Shown here piece by piece: positions 12,916 to 26,900 of a stretch of 64,000 bases of DNA. The notes beneath the pieces were generated by a model. The model did not search any database and had not been told where the DNA came from. It saw only the letters and a list, made by a program, of their open reading frames with translations. A program made the translations under genes and the position numbers. The stretch lies in contig JADHZB010000963.1 in assembly GCA_015657535.1 (NCBI GenBank), positions 72,317 to 136,316 on the forward strand. Reading direction: 5' to 3'. Origin of the DNA: Nephromyces sp. MM_2019. Lineage: Eukaryota > Apicomplexa > Aconoidasida > Nephromycida. Each line of letters opens with the position of its first letter. Position 1 is the first letter of the stretch.

Positions 12916-15900
12916 TTGGAGACTTGTTTTTATTTGACAGCACTTTCATTACCTCAACAAATACGAGAATTAGCTATCACAACAGGTGAGCATATATAGT
13001 GCATGGCAAACAACTTAAAGTTTAACTATCAGTTTACACATGTATTACCTTCAGGCACTGATGTTGTAATGCTTTGAAGTGTCATCTTTAATCCCTTGCC
13101 ACTTTCAAGCTTAAGGTTGATTTCCCTACTTATTGAGAATATTCGTACTGGTGACTACAACTCTTGACTAACGGTACGAGCATGCCGTCCTAATTATTAA
13201 CAACGTTCAAAAACAATCAAACTGTCGAGCAATTTTTTCAAATTATAGACTTCCCTCAATTATCGCCAACCGGTATTCAATATCACGTTCTTTTAATTAA
13301 CTCATTAAGTTCGGCAGCTAAATACGAATAATTGTGCAGTTTATTTGCAGGTACACAGAATGGTGTGCTTCGTTGAATCTCGGCAGACATATCATATGCA
13401 GCAGAGCAATTCAATGTGCATGCCCGAGATATCGCTAATTTCAACTATGCATCTAAGAATAGACCTTGTAGCTTCCTCCTTTTCAAGGATTATATATGCC
13501 CGAAGTTGCTCAAGCTCGAAATTAAACCTCCTTTCACTATGCACTGCTTACTCGCTGGTCTTGCACTAAGCATAAATTTAGAAGGTCTTATCCTCTGATG
13601 CTGCTGCACGTCATAATTATAAGAATACAAATTTTGTTTGCAAAGGCATAGTAGCGTTATCTCCTTCGCTAGTGTAGCCCGAAATAGGTACAAGTCAATA
13701 TATAAGACGGATTGTTGCTATAAAAGGGATGAAAAAAGGGAGAATTCACGCAATATACGAAATACTTCTTAGCTATGCCGTACTAACATGAAATTCCAGT
13801 AGGCTTTTCTCCTATTTTTTTCCTTTGGCTAAAACAGGCAATATATTTTTGAAATAGTGAGCATTAGTTAACTACTTTTTCCTGCTTCGGTGTAGCCATT
13901 CTTGCAGTGTGATAATTAGCTTTCGCACCAACTGCCAATCGGCCACTTTTCTTCCTGCAGGCCACAAGACGATGAAACAATCGGATGGCATATCAACTTG
14001 TGAGTTACATTAGCCGCGCTACTAGGTGGCGGCGCAAAGCAGGCCTAGTTACACCTCTTAGCTTTTCGCTTCTTATAGTCCTAATGTCGAAATGGGCATA
14101 GGCTAATTATTGTTAGATAGCTAGATGTGGAATAGACTGCCAAAATCCTACAACCTAGCGGTGAAAATTTTTAGGAAACTACGCGCGGCTGCTATGGCAA
14201 GCTTATCGAAGATAGAAGCCAACTATGTCAGGAGTACTGATATAAGCAATAGCCTTCTTAGACGATATATGCCTAGCTAATAAAGCCGTTTCATCTCACA
14301 GTTGAAATTTATTTAAGCAAGGGGCGATACCATGCAGTGATATTTTCTCAGGCGTCATGCTAGTTGGTTCATTTGTTATTAACTTGCTTTTGTTTTAATC
14401 TTCCCGATAGCCTAGTGTGCTAGATGGTATCTGGCAGCATATATCGAAAGCTAAACTTCGCCTTATTGGTAGTATTCACATTCGTGTTATCTTTACGCAC
14501 CGTATACGGGTTGCAGTTGAAATGGTTATTTCTGTTTTTCATGTTTTACACGGTATAGCCGGAGTATTGGAAGAAAAATACCTGATATATATTCCTAACG
14601 TTTAAGGTGCGAGATATTTGAAAAATAGAACTTATAGTTATAACCTGAAAATGAAGACTACGAGAGAGCAAAATACACTGTATGAGTTGTAGGTCATCAT
14701 AAAGGGATAAGGACTAGCTTCATGGGAGCCTGAAGTACTTTGTACAGATACAGGAATAAGCTAGGAACTGAAACAAGAATAACCAGCAGTTTTACGCTGC
14801 TCATGCTTCTAGCAATACGTGTATTACTTTCATTTAAAGCTATGTAAGTCGTATAATCCACGTTGTAACGTGTGCCAAACGATTCGCTACCAAGGCGACA
14901 TGCTTGTCTTGTACCTCCTCATCTCTTTGCCTTGAAAATCCTTAACTTTCTCTCATCCTCTGAAGCATGCCTTGCATCTTCCACTGTGAATGCTCCTTGC
15001 ACCACGTCGCTCTCCATTGCGGCGCATCTCTACTTGTAACCTGTGCAGCACAGATTTTGCTGTCATACAGAGATTTCCGTGCATTTCCTCCTTTCATTAC
15101 ACTTACGCGGAAGCTTTACGGTGGACTTTTCAAGGCTATCTTATCCCAGCAGTCAGTTATATGTAGTGCACGCTGCTTCATTGAGCTGTCCAGCTTATAT
15201 ACTACAGCCCTCCAAGGTTATTTCCCACGCTTTTAGGCGCCTCGCTTCGCCTCTTAGTTTCCTTTTAAATAATTTTACTGTTCTTGAAAGATGAATGTCA
15301 ATGTAGGTGATTTTCTTCCTCGTTTAGGAGCATTGTAGCAGGTTCTCATATCACACTCAGTATCGCTGCGGTTTATGCGGTCCTTAGCGTTTATCTCTTG
15401 CTAAGCGTATCGCTGCCCGATCTTACCTTTATTACTTGCGAATCTCTTCCTAATTAGGAGAGTAAGCCAAATAGTGTACATGGTATTGCCGGCAGGATCA
15501 AAACTTGTTTCCACATCTGCAGTACCTCTTAAGCCTCCAGGCGTCAATTTGGAGGAAAGAATACTTTCGCGCAACTCTTGAAATTTCCACCCACTGCGTA
15601 AGGGTCCCCCGTGATAATCCTACTTGTGTGTAGCCGCCATATAGGAAATTATGGCTACTCCATTCATTAAGCTAATTGACCTGCTGCTTCTGCATCTCTG
15701 CGGAGGCTTTCAGCAAGCAATATCAAGTCACATCCTAAGTGAGAAACGATCCATCTGGGGGGTATTCCAAGGATAAACTTTTAGGCTCTAGGAAGAAAGT
15801 TCCATTGTCAAAGCGTTCTACCTACGACGGCGGTAGAGTGCGCAGATATTTGTTGGTGTAATCTGTATAGGATATGCATATCTACAGCGTGGGCGTTATA

Positions 15901-17759
15901 TTACTTTTTTGAAATGGGGCATCGCTGCAATGTGCTTTCTCATTTAATGACCTTACACAATCATGCGTGATTGTCAATATCGTAGCACGTTGAGGGGGAA
16001 TATTAAATGCTGAATATTTTGGCATACGAGGCCTTAGTCATTACTGAATAGTAAGAATCAATTTGGGGTATGCTTTTCGTACACTGTAAAAGCTCCATAA
16101 ACCAGGATATATCGCTTCAATTCTTTGCAATATAAGAATCAATTTGGGGTATGCTTTTCGTACACTGTAAAAGCTCCATAAACCTGGATATATCGCTTCA
16201 ATTCTTTGCAATAGGGCTATGCTGATACTTGCAGTACGATTCCTAGTAAGGGAAAAGAAGGAAATGTGGACTAAGTCAGCTGCATGAAGGAAGACGCCAT
16301 CAGTTGCGGCAGAGTTAAAAACTAATTGAGAATATACGCAATTCCTTGGAAGGAAAAATTTACGGAAGGGGAGGCCGGCTCAGAATAGTGTTTTGAGTAC
16401 CCTACAATACTGTTACTTGGTTCTAAAAACAGTAGTTCGTATTCGAAGGGCCACTCACCTACAAGAAAATTGCAACTTTGTAATCGAGAGAGCCAAAAAG
16501 CCTCATCGACCAAGAAGTCAACATAAACTCAGTGGCTTATGAAGTATAAAATAAATCCCTCGAGTAGAAGTGGCTATAATTGGAAGTCATGAAAAAAAGC
16601 ATTAAAAGACTTGCACTGTTGAAAAGTGCACTTATCAATAGACCACGAAGAAGGCTGCAAGCAACTTATCGAGTCAATAATAATATTCCAGAAACGATCG
16701 CAAAAAGCCCGTATAGCCGCAGACTAATGACGCTAGAGCACCAGAGCTTGCAGTTACGCCGATATTTCGCCATGAATTCACCATCTTCAGGTGCTCACTA
16801 ACCGGGAAAACCTAATGAAGTTCTTTTTCCTTCAAAATTTTGCCATTGCTACTGTGCATGCCGGCATCATCACTGAGCACTCGTGAATGCCAACAAGCTG
16901 GACATTAAATCTTTCACACGGTCAACCGGGGTAACCATTAATGCCACGCGCTCAAATTGAGGAGGAAAGCAGCTTCATCGCTAGGTGACACGACCACTAA
17001 GTTCAGTAACTCCTTATACAAAGTAGAATGTTCATTCTATTTTCCAAGAAACAAGGAAAGGGAAAAATAAGGAGACATCTACACATTATGCCGAAGCAGA
17101 TGGCGCGCAAACGTGACTCCTATGGGGAAAAAAACCAACTATCGCCGCAACTTAAGCAGACACCATTGAACAGCAAAGTACAGAGGTGGGAAGCTAATCA
17201 TTCTAGGATTGCACGTATCGAAAACGTAAATTGATGGCAAAGAGACTGAGGTAGCCGGAACTAGCCTTGATAGAATTCTCGAAAACAGCAGGTGATAGAA
17301 ATTAACCAGAATATATTTTATCCGCGTGCGAACAGGTGCACTACCTCATGAAAATGCGCAAATAAGAGTGTTATAGCAGTGCTCATAGATTGCGATTAAG
17401 CGCGGCCGCCATCGCTGAAGTTCCGCAAAAGCTTTGGTTTCTTCATCATAATATCGTTGCATGTCATCTGACATTCTACAAGCCAGGGGTATGATTACCT
17501 CAACAATACACTTCAAAAGAAACGATTAAAGATGATACAACACACTAATAGGAGAAGCAGGGGAATATGAAGGAACATATAAAGTTGGTCAAGGAATGCT
17601 TAAAAAATTCGGAATCAAGAGACTTCCGTAACTTGAAACGGGCAAGCGCAACATTCGCAGCACATTAATAGTACAGTAGCCATAAAAAAACTTAGAACAT
17701 CCGCACAAAACGGATTCATCCTTCAAAAGTATTCCGAAAATCAGATTTGCACGGTTAAA
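12916..17759. other. Intergenic spacer with an 81-bp tandem duplication
   Basis: No exon chain was found. Open frames at 13345-13598, 14967-15294, 16580-16801 and 17028-17234 lack recognisable content; the last two are merely Lys/Arg-rich because of A-rich sequence. The only structured element noticed is the duplication at 16052-16213. Confidence 0.5.
16052..16213. repeat. 81-bp direct tandem duplication
   Basis: Copy 1 (16052-16132) and copy 2 (16133-16213) both begin 'taagaatcaatttggggtat' and end 'ttctttgcaata'. I see a single difference (ccagg versus cctgg). Near identity implies a recent duplication or an assembly artefact. Confidence 0.95.
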
Positions 17760-20700
17760 TTATTTCCTTCCAGAGGAAGTAACATTGAACTTGAAAAAAA
17801 TGATGTCCCCATCTTCAACTTCGTACTCCTTTCTGTGTATGGACATAAGTACCATTTATTGCGCATGTTCCAAAGAGGAAGATTTAAAAGCGGGGAAGGG
17901 TATACTGACTATTCAGAGCGATAAAACTGCGTCCATTGCCATGGAAAAAGGGGAATAACTTTCATTCCTTAAATGCACAGACTAAAAAATTTCATGATGC
18001 AATTAACTAGTGAATGGATCGAAACAAAAAAACAGTACAGCAAAGTAGCAACGAAGCGGAGAAAAAAAAAAGACTAGAAAAATTTCAAAACAAACAAAGT
18101 AGTAGTAATGGAGAGGAGAAATAAAAAGACAAGAAAAAATACAGAGTATAAACACACAGTCTGCATGATGAGCCACAAAAAAATTCATTACAGATGCATG
18201 CAATTAAATAAATGAACAAATATATGAAAATGTCAAAATACAAGAGAAATATACCCTTTTTGCTGATACTTTCCATTTGCTTTCACAGAGGCTTCACTTC
18301 CTGGGAAAATAAAACTAGACTATAACTTAGATGACATGCATGCACACTGCGTCAATTGTGCAAGATGAGGGGGATGACATGCAAAACAACATTTGCCTTC
18401 TCATTATACTCAAGCACTTAAGAGATACTCCAAAAAACCAGCAATCAAGAACAGAATTTGTAGACTATTGAAATGCTGCAAAAACAAAAATTCGAATGAG
18501 AAATGCTTTACTAACTTGGGAAAATAGAAACATAATTTGCACTTGATATGGAAACCCACGTACAATTGGGGTTGTGTGGGTACTTTTAGCAGCCTGAGTG
18601 TGTGCGTTCTCACAGAAAATTATTGTAAACCCACCTAATTCAACGATATCGGGATATTTATACACTTCAGCGCAAATAAATCCTCGTTCAAAATCCGTAT
18701 GTATGGCACCTGCAGTAGGTAAACAAGAAAGTGTAAATAAACCAAAGGTTAAACTACCGGAAATAGGCCACTATCTCACAAACGAATGGATCAAAAAAGG
18801 CCGCAAAAAAACATGCACCATTTTCATCAAAAAAAAAACAAGTAAAAAAAATTCTTCAAAAGTTTTCCAGAAGCTTTGCAATTGAATCTTATTCTTATTA
18901 ACGTCCTCGAAACAGTGTATAACAGTTTGAAGCACGATATGAAGCATCAGATACAGATTAAAGTTAAGATAACCAACAAGAACTTTCTAAAGTGGAAGGA
19001 AATAACTGGATGCTATAAAAAGTGACTACCGTCGGAAGAATTTTCTGTTTCTAACGACTTAATGAAGAAGAAATCATAAAAATGCAACATAAACTCAAAA
19101 AGTTTACCACAGATACCACTTATTGAAGAAGCAATCATAAAAATAAATCAATTTTATAAGCTCCAAAATACTACCACGGATACAATAAGGCATACACACT
19201 GGGTTAATATAGGCTAAATTACGGTATGAGTTACTCCAAAACAAAAAATTCAACGTAAGGAATATCTCTATAAATAAGCTTAAACGATCATATCTCGGAT
19301 GCAATAGGTAGCTTAAACATGAAAAAAACACAAAGTAAAACAGTAGCAAACCTGCGGCCTGTGGAGCTTTCGTGAATTGCCGGATGGTCCAGCACTTCAC
19401 TTCATCTTCACCACATGTGAAGAAGTGGATGAGATTAAGAGCAGAATATCCAGCGGTAATTATTTTATCTAGACTACTCTTTGCTATCTTCAAATCCTAG
19501 ACACACAAAAATACTCCCAGCTGGTTTGTAGTGTGTGGCGTATAAATTGGAGGCAGCTTAGTGGCATACTACGTAAAGTTCTCAACAACTGCGGACAAAA
19601 TCTATCGAGAAACTTCAAAAGAGCTTGTAAAATGTAAAATATCATGTGCGATTGTGTGTGTATCTTTATTCATACTTTAGTACATATGTGTGTGCATATG
19701 TCCCTTCTACTCGATATAGGTACACAACCACGTGCGCTCTACGCCGTAGGATTAGCATCTTCTTTCATTCAAAAAACAGTAAAACTACAGTTTTCTTAGC
19801 GAATAGTGCAAAATTATACACTCAGTAACTCAAATAGAAGAAGACTGCGGTAATATTCACTGAAAAAAGCTCCAATAGCAATACAATTTCATACAAGCAT
19901 ATATATCTAACAAAAGCAAAGATAGACACCAACCTTTAAATAAGTTTGACGCTCATCAGCACTCGAAAGTTGTGATAATGTGGTCTCCAATTGGGCACTA
20001 AACGGAACTATAGGGCCAGGATTTCGCTCATTAACCCAACTGTATATGCTGGAAAGGAATTTGTTTTTTTGCCTAGCAAAATCATACTCTGAGAGGTTGA
20101 CTAAATAAACAACGGGCTTTGCTGTAAGAAACTGATGTTCATTTATTATCTCAACTTCAAATGCTTTCCAATCACCTGAAAACGTATGAGAATCAGGAAG
20201 TCATTCTCATTTATTATCTCAGCTTAAAACGCTTCCCAATCACCTGAAAAAGGCTGGAAAGCAGGCTAAGCATGCAGATAATACTAGGACTTCTTCAAAT
20301 TGCTAAAAAAGGAGAAAAAAGGGTAAAAACAGGGCATGAAATGGCATTATAGTTTGAAAGTGGAAATCCTCAAACGTAACAAAAAAATTAGAGAAAACGA
20401 CGTTTTCACATGAAGGGCAATACGGCAATAAAATAACAAAAAACTCTAGTCAAAACTGATGAAATTGCGGTATGTCTAAGAAGCATAGCAGCGAATAGCT
20501 CCCCCCCTTCCCGTAAAAAAAACAGTGAATAATCCCCCCCCCTCCCCAAATGCCATTATCATGTAAGCTCTGGAAAAAATGATGCTTTCTAAACAAAAAA
20601 TGATACTTCTCTGCTTCAAGTCACACACACACCATGACGAATCCATTTATTTTCCTTCAAGCTTGTCAATACGGAGTTCAACACGTCTAGTTCGACTTTC

Positions 20701-23700
20701 TTCTGTTTGTCCTTAATCTGCCCCTAAATTCATAGAAAAAAGGAGCTCTTTAAAAGTGTGTGCGTGTGTGTTTAGTGATTTCCTTCAAATAAGACATTGC
20801 AATTCACAGAAAAAAGTAGCTTCTTACCCTAGCTAAAGTCTTATCCAAAGCATCAATAAGTTTTTCACAGTGGTCTTTATCCTTGAGAATCAACTCGTTA
20901 TTAATCGTCTCCAAATCATTTGTAGGATTAACTTCTCCTTCAGTGTGCACCACCGACTTGTCTTCAAAGGCCCTTACCTAAAAGCCAGTTGGTCGCATTA
21001 GACAGCAAAAATTGAAGCAATAATACAAGTAGATTAGCCTCCCTCAGATCAAGAGGGAGTAAGAAGATGATGCTATATATATTGAGAGTAAGAAAAAGCA
21101 CGAAAAACTCATTAAAACATAGGTCTTCTGATCGCACACAAATAAGAAGCCTCTAAAAAAGGTGCTGCTCATATTTGTGGAGTATACACGAGCATATATA
21201 TAGTGTGGGCTAATCAAAACAAACGTAAGTTATCAAACTAACCACATGATAGATTCCATCAACAGATTGTATGTGAGAGAGGAAGGCATTTCCAAGCCCC
21301 TCTCCTTTATGAGCTCCAGGTACTATGCCAGCTATATCAAAGATGGCTAGCTTAGCCGCTACTTCACTCTTTGGTGTAAAATGTGAAACCAGCCAGTCAA
21401 ACCTTGGATCAGGCACTATAAGAGAATGTTAATAGAGAAACGTTTAAATTATCAATTTGCTGCCTGATTGCTGTGTAATACAGGAGAGAGATGATGAAGC
21501 AGATTCACACACACAAAATCACACACTAAAAATATATGCAGAGCGAGAAAATAAAGCAAAATATCGACGATTCCAAGAGATTTGAGAGATGAAATTATTG
21601 TAAGAAGCTAGCAAACTTCCTTGATTAAGTAGGGACCTAAGATGATTGAAATCAAGAGCAAAAAATAAAACAGGAAAAGAAGCAAAATCATCTTCTACTC
21701 TGTTTCATACGAAGGGGGGGAAATTAACGTAGAAAAAAATTTAGGATAAAGCACCTTCCAGTATTCTAAGCTTCTTACAAAAAGTCCAGTGCTATGCTTT
21801 TTATTTCTTAGGCAAATATATCATGCAATAAGCATGAGTAAGGTTTACAGCTTAATTCAAATAAATTTTGCAAAAATTGGAATATAAAGAGTTAGTGAAG
21901 AGAGAAACTTCACTTGAAATAAGACAGTGAAAAACACAATGAAAAGTGGAGGAAAAAACACTAAATACATATGAATTTGACAAAATTCATCTCAACATAT
22001 TAATATGTATTTAGTTCATCTGGCTCTTCTTCGCTCTAGCAAGAAGGAAACACACTGAATGAGCACTTTAAGTTAGACACACATACACAATAAAAATCAA
22101 AATAAATAGAAAGATTTAGTGCAAAGGGTTTCTTATTCATTCGAAAATGATGCTTGAAAAACCCATTTAGCAGTAAAATTAATAGCATAAAAAATAGTGT
22201 GAGATGCCCTAGAGCTTGAAGACTCTGACTGTGAAGAAAAAAGTACTTAAACAATCTTATGCTGCTGTATAAGGGCTAAATCGGTACCGTTAAGCCTGGC
22301 CTCATGCGGATCTGTGTATCAAAGTAAGAAGACATATCGAGTTTCAGAAAAATTATAATTTGTATATAAAGTAGCGGAAAAATAGTAGCAGGTGGTATAG
22401 ATCGCATGAAAAGCGGAAAAAAAATCTCATACTCTGTTTCAATAGGTTCGCAGACCCAATGGAGCTAGTTGCTAGAGAAGTATGTAGCTTGGGGAAAAAG
22501 CAAATAACAGGAACGCTCAAAAATCTGGATTCAAGCAGTAATAAATGCCACTCATATGTAGTTTCAACCTTGGAGCAAGGCTTGTCTTGAAAAGGGGGAA
22601 AAATGCTAGTTAATTTAGAGTTCTGAGTGCTCATTGAGATACAAAACTCAAAACTTCAAAATTATATGCAGATCAGCTTACCTATGGTGCAGAAAGGGAA
22701 ATTTTCAGCAGGGACCGCCTGTTTGCTTAAAAAGTTAAAAGTAGTAGATTTTCCAACATTTGGGAGACCAACAAGTCCCATCTTCAATTCCCGCTTGGGC
22801 CTAGAAAAGGAAAAAAAAAGTCTATTATTGCGGTAAGATGAATATTTGAATGAAAAAGCATACTCAACTGTATAAAATTAAAGAAAACAATAACAATTCG
22901 ATCTTTTTCGTAGTCATTACTATTCAATCAGCAAAAGAAACTATCGATACTTCAATATATCAATTTTGATCCCCTTGAGCTCAGCAAACTCTAGTTTCTC
23001 AAGCGATATTAAAGCAAGCACACTTGTTGCAGGTCAATTTCTTTAATAGCTATAATCTTACTACTAAAAAGAATGAAACAGTGTCGCCCTCTTTTTGTTT
23101 ATCTTTAAATCTTTATCCTATAGTTCATTCAAGAAACAAAAGTGCTTATAATTATAATAAAGATGGGGTATATATTAAAATACTTTAGGAGCAAGGCAGC
23201 AAATCGGTTTATATTCTCTGTTACCGTAGTACCGTCAGTATAATGGCGCACTTATATTATTGAGCAGAAAAAACTCTCATATTATACGCACATGTATTTA
23301 TATTTAATTAAAGAGGTCAATTTTGCCATGCAAGACAGTCCTGGTTATCAAACCATTGAGAGCAGCAGTGTCTACTCAGCCCTTTCCTGCTGAATGTTAA
23401 TATCGCATAACAATATATGCAAAGATGGCTACAGTGTTTTCTAAACAGCAATCCTCTCACCAGGTGAGCTCGACCCTAATAGAGAGGGGCAACTTATTGA
23501 TAGGTCGAACGAACGTAAGTACTCAAAAGAAAGGGGAAAACTGTCCTCAAACACAAGAACTCTATTAGACACAACTTGCAGAGCATGCTATTGAGCAATC
23601 TGGCTCCTGTCTGCATACGTCATAAATAGCCTTAAACAAGGTTGCAATATGCGTGATGGCTGCGAAACATTGGTTACAAGTAGTATATGTGTGTGTGGGT

Positions 23701-23986
23701 ATATTGTGTGACATTCACCAAAGTTACAATGATGCTAACTGGGCACATTGCAGGTAAAACATAAAAAAAATCCTTCCCGTAAGTACAGGTGAGCAATGGC
23801 CTTCATACTAAGATCTATCTTAAAGTTTCGATATTCAGGGTTTGTAGAAGTTCCAGGATGAGGGGATGTTTCCATCTTAAGTCTTAAATCGCCTGAATGA
23901 CGTAATCATGTAGTTACGCGGGATGTCATCACGTACCTGCCAAGGAGAATCTTCCTTGGTGCCTCTTCTTTCTTCTTTGGAGCCAT
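17760..23986 (-). CDS. OLA1: Obg-like ATPase 1 (YchF/OLA1 family)
   Basis: Complete 395-residue protein from 11 exons, all in phase: 23937-23986, 22682-22800, 22288-22311, 21243-21415, 20828-20977, 20633-20723, 19934-20175, 19352-19496, 18635-18709, 18255-18300 and 17760-17832. The P-loop GLPNVGKST is at residues 28-36, switch/G3 DIAG at 91-94, the G4-like NLSE at 229-232 (the feature that gives YchF proteins ATP preference), and a TGS domain from about 303 ending in [12 protein letters not shown]. Length equals the usual 390-400. OLA1 is a cytosolic ribosome-associated P-loop ATPase acting in translation and stress responses. Start: [16 protein letters not shown] matches family N-termini. 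Exon 3 is only 24 nt (DPHEARLN). A degenerate duplicate of the exon 7 acceptor lies just upstream at 20207-20250. Confidence 0.96.
20139..20250 (-). repeat. Duplicated OLA1 exon-7 5' end with splice acceptor
   Basis: The segment 20139-20182, covering the true acceptor and the first 37 nt of exon 7, is repeated imperfectly at 20207-20250 in the same orientation. On the coding strand the second copy keeps the tttcag acceptor and reads GAT TGG GAA GCG TTT TAA, so it carries an in-frame stop. It lies 5' of the genuine exon, inside the intron. Confidence 0.9.
20504..20548. repeat. Paired C-tracts in an OLA1 intron
   Basis: Two runs of 7-9 C's, separated by 'ttcccgtaaaaaaaacagtgaataat', lie in the intron between exons 6 and 7. 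On the coding strand these are G-runs and could fold, but no regular four-run G-quadruplex spacing is evident. Confidence 0.6.
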
Positions 23987-26900
23987 CTTCACGCAAGGGA
24001 ATAATGATGACTGGAAATATATCAAGGGAAGTGGTAGCCTCAAACAATTCGAATGGTACTACGAGGCCACCTTAACACTAGCTTACCACACTTTTTACTA
24101 TGCCGTTCACGCCTTCTTCAAGCTATGCATTTTTTGCTTTTACCGCTTCCCCTGGGATTTCCTAGGAACTAAGTCAGTCACGATAAATCTGCTCAATGCA
24201 AAAGTGTGAAGTACGTGTACTTAGCCCCGTTTCAGCACTCTGACGAAAACACACACGTTTGCCCCGAAAGATGCGCTAGCTTTTGTGGTGCTCGAACGTA
24301 CGCTTCCACGTTTTCACCCTCTTCCGCCTATCACGTCATCTTCAAGCCTCGCGGCAAGGGGGATGGGTGTTTCCTACCTGTTTTACACGTACTAATCGCC
24401 CGATAGAGCTTGGTTGCATGCGCGAGTAGCACCACCTAGTCGTGTGTGGGCGCGACCACACAATCACACGCGACGGAATTGTACGTAAGCCAGCTTCTAA
24501 TACATGTGCGAGATTATCACACACACACCTGGCAGTGCAGTGGTAGCACGGCAGGGTGCTAAAGCAGCTGGCTTCCTGAAAAATTTAGTAATAGCAGAGC
24601 ATGCAATTAAAGCCAGGTATTGATAAATACTAACAGGCGATTATAAAAGAAATGAAAAGAGCACATACAAAAATCTTTGGTTCTTAATTTATCATATGCT
24701 TATATGACATAAAAGGAGACATAGCAAACACTAAGTGAAAATGTAACAGCGCAAAATGTCTAGTGATTCTTCAAACATGAGATATTATACTGTGCAGAAC
24801 CACTGGAAAAGCTTCAGACATAGTTTGATCTATGGGAAATGGTTCAGGATCTGCCAGTTTATTTTCTTCTCACTTTAAAAAATTAGCAGTACACAATTAC
24901 CAATTTTGACTCCTTAGGAAGACGAAGATGCATCGGCCCTCACTCCTACTTGAATATTTGCACAGTTAATCACGCAGCGGTCAGTCAATTGCCACGTAAA
25001 CTGCCTTTTTGGTCAGGCACGTGTATCCAAAAAAGCGGAAATCTCAGGAATTTGATTCGTGCGAGCACTACCAAACGCAACTAGTTCTGACTTTCATATT
25101 TAATGAGACGATTCTGCAATTGGAAATTTTTTTTATAAAATGATATTCTCTTGCAAAAAACCCCCCTGGCAAGAGTTTAATTCCTAAATCATGTGTTGTT
25201 TTATAGCTTTCGCACACATGTTAGTACTGCACGCGAATCCTCTCACCTCTACAGGTAACTGGGAAATTGATTGCAATTTGCTTTTAAATGTAATTTCAAT
25301 GATGCTCTATACGTCCTAACCAAGGCAGTGCTTCTCACTTTCCGTGTTCATGTGTTTTGTGTGTGCGTGGAACTGTGTGTGGAGGTGTATGTTGATGTGT
25401 GCGTATTGGTACATGTCTTTGTGTTGGTGTGTGCGTGTTGGTGTGTATATGCATGCTGGCGTGTGCTCTATTCATGCTGCCTTTTCGCACTTTAGCGCAG
25501 AGTAATCAAATTTCATTACGTGGCATGTATTCACACGCATAAAATGGCGTTGGCGCTTAACGGTGACCACATATCATTTGGTAAAGCCGGCTTCACCTAC
25601 AGAATATCTCCTTTCAACACAATCCAATCCCAACTTTCGTTGAATTAAACTTTGGCAATGAGTATTTTTCTGTAAGTTTCGGAATAAAAACTTAATACCT
25701 CTACTCAGTATATAGCAAATACGAGATATTTACCAATGGAAGCTGCAATTATAATATTAGAATGTCTATAGCTTCGGACCGGAGCCAAAAGGCATCCTAT
25801 CTAAACCCTGGAAGATATGGCACACGATGTTTCTGGACGACTTAAAATTCAACTTCAGCCGGACTAAAAAAAAGCGTCGTTAGATGGGCAGCTACTTTAC
25901 ATATGGAAGCTTACTTTTTTCGTCTCTAGTGAGTGGCCGGAGCAATCCATCAATGAGCTTCATGTTAACCGATTTTTCCAGCAACCACAATAATCATACT
26001 AACCTACAAATCCAATTAAGTGCGCCTACAGGGATGCAGAACTCGACAAGACTGGTACAGGGAAGAATTATTGGTACTTGAACCACAAAGAAAAGTGGAT
26101 ACAAACAAAATTCAACTCAGGTTTGAATCATCCAAAATGATTAAGAAATACTCTTCCGATAGTCCATACTCTAAAGTACCTTTTAAGCGAGCAAAACAAT
26201 CATGCAATGTAAACCGTTAGCAAAGTACAGGCGGTTATTTCATAACACCGAGCTACGTGAAGGACCAGCACATATATACCAATTATCAACTCCACGCTCT
26301 TCCCTTAGTTTAATGACCACTAAATTTAGTTCTTAAAGCGGAATTTGCGAACAAAAAGCAGTGCATTTTCTACGCTGCGGTATAACAAAAAATTAGATTC
26401 TGTCTACACGCCTCTGCAATTCAATAAACGCATGATTAGCCATACAAACATAAGAAATATCCAGGAAAGGCGAAAGACGCGGAGCTGCAGATCGAATTAG
26501 TAGAAAAAATAATAGCAAAAAATTGGATGCACCAGCATAAAAAAGCAGCAATGCTTGGAGTAATCAAAAGGGGAGTTATAATAGCGACGTGATAACACAT
26601 CTGGTTCATAACAACGCAAACATGACGTTACAAAGCAAATTCAACCGCGCTGGAATGCAGTGGGCTAAAGGGTATAAAAACCAGTAAAACAAAAGAAGTT
26701 TACAGGAAAGAACGCCCCGTAAAAAGGAACTGACAGAAAACCTAGAATTCCAGTGAGATACGAGGCACCAAGAAGATTCATGGTACATAGAGCCTCACTT
26801 TAAGACATGCATTACATGCTATCTAAAGCATGACATCCGCTCTTGAAATTTGGTAAGCTGGAAGACATCACAAACATACTGTCTGTGAAGTATGTGTGAA

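Noticed and set aside
18410..18665. Continuation of the OLA1 TGS domain through the frame at 18410-18665
   Set aside because: It breaks phase and family match; exons 18255-18300 and 17760-17832 supply the expected GSEASVK...[10 protein letters not shown] ending in phase.
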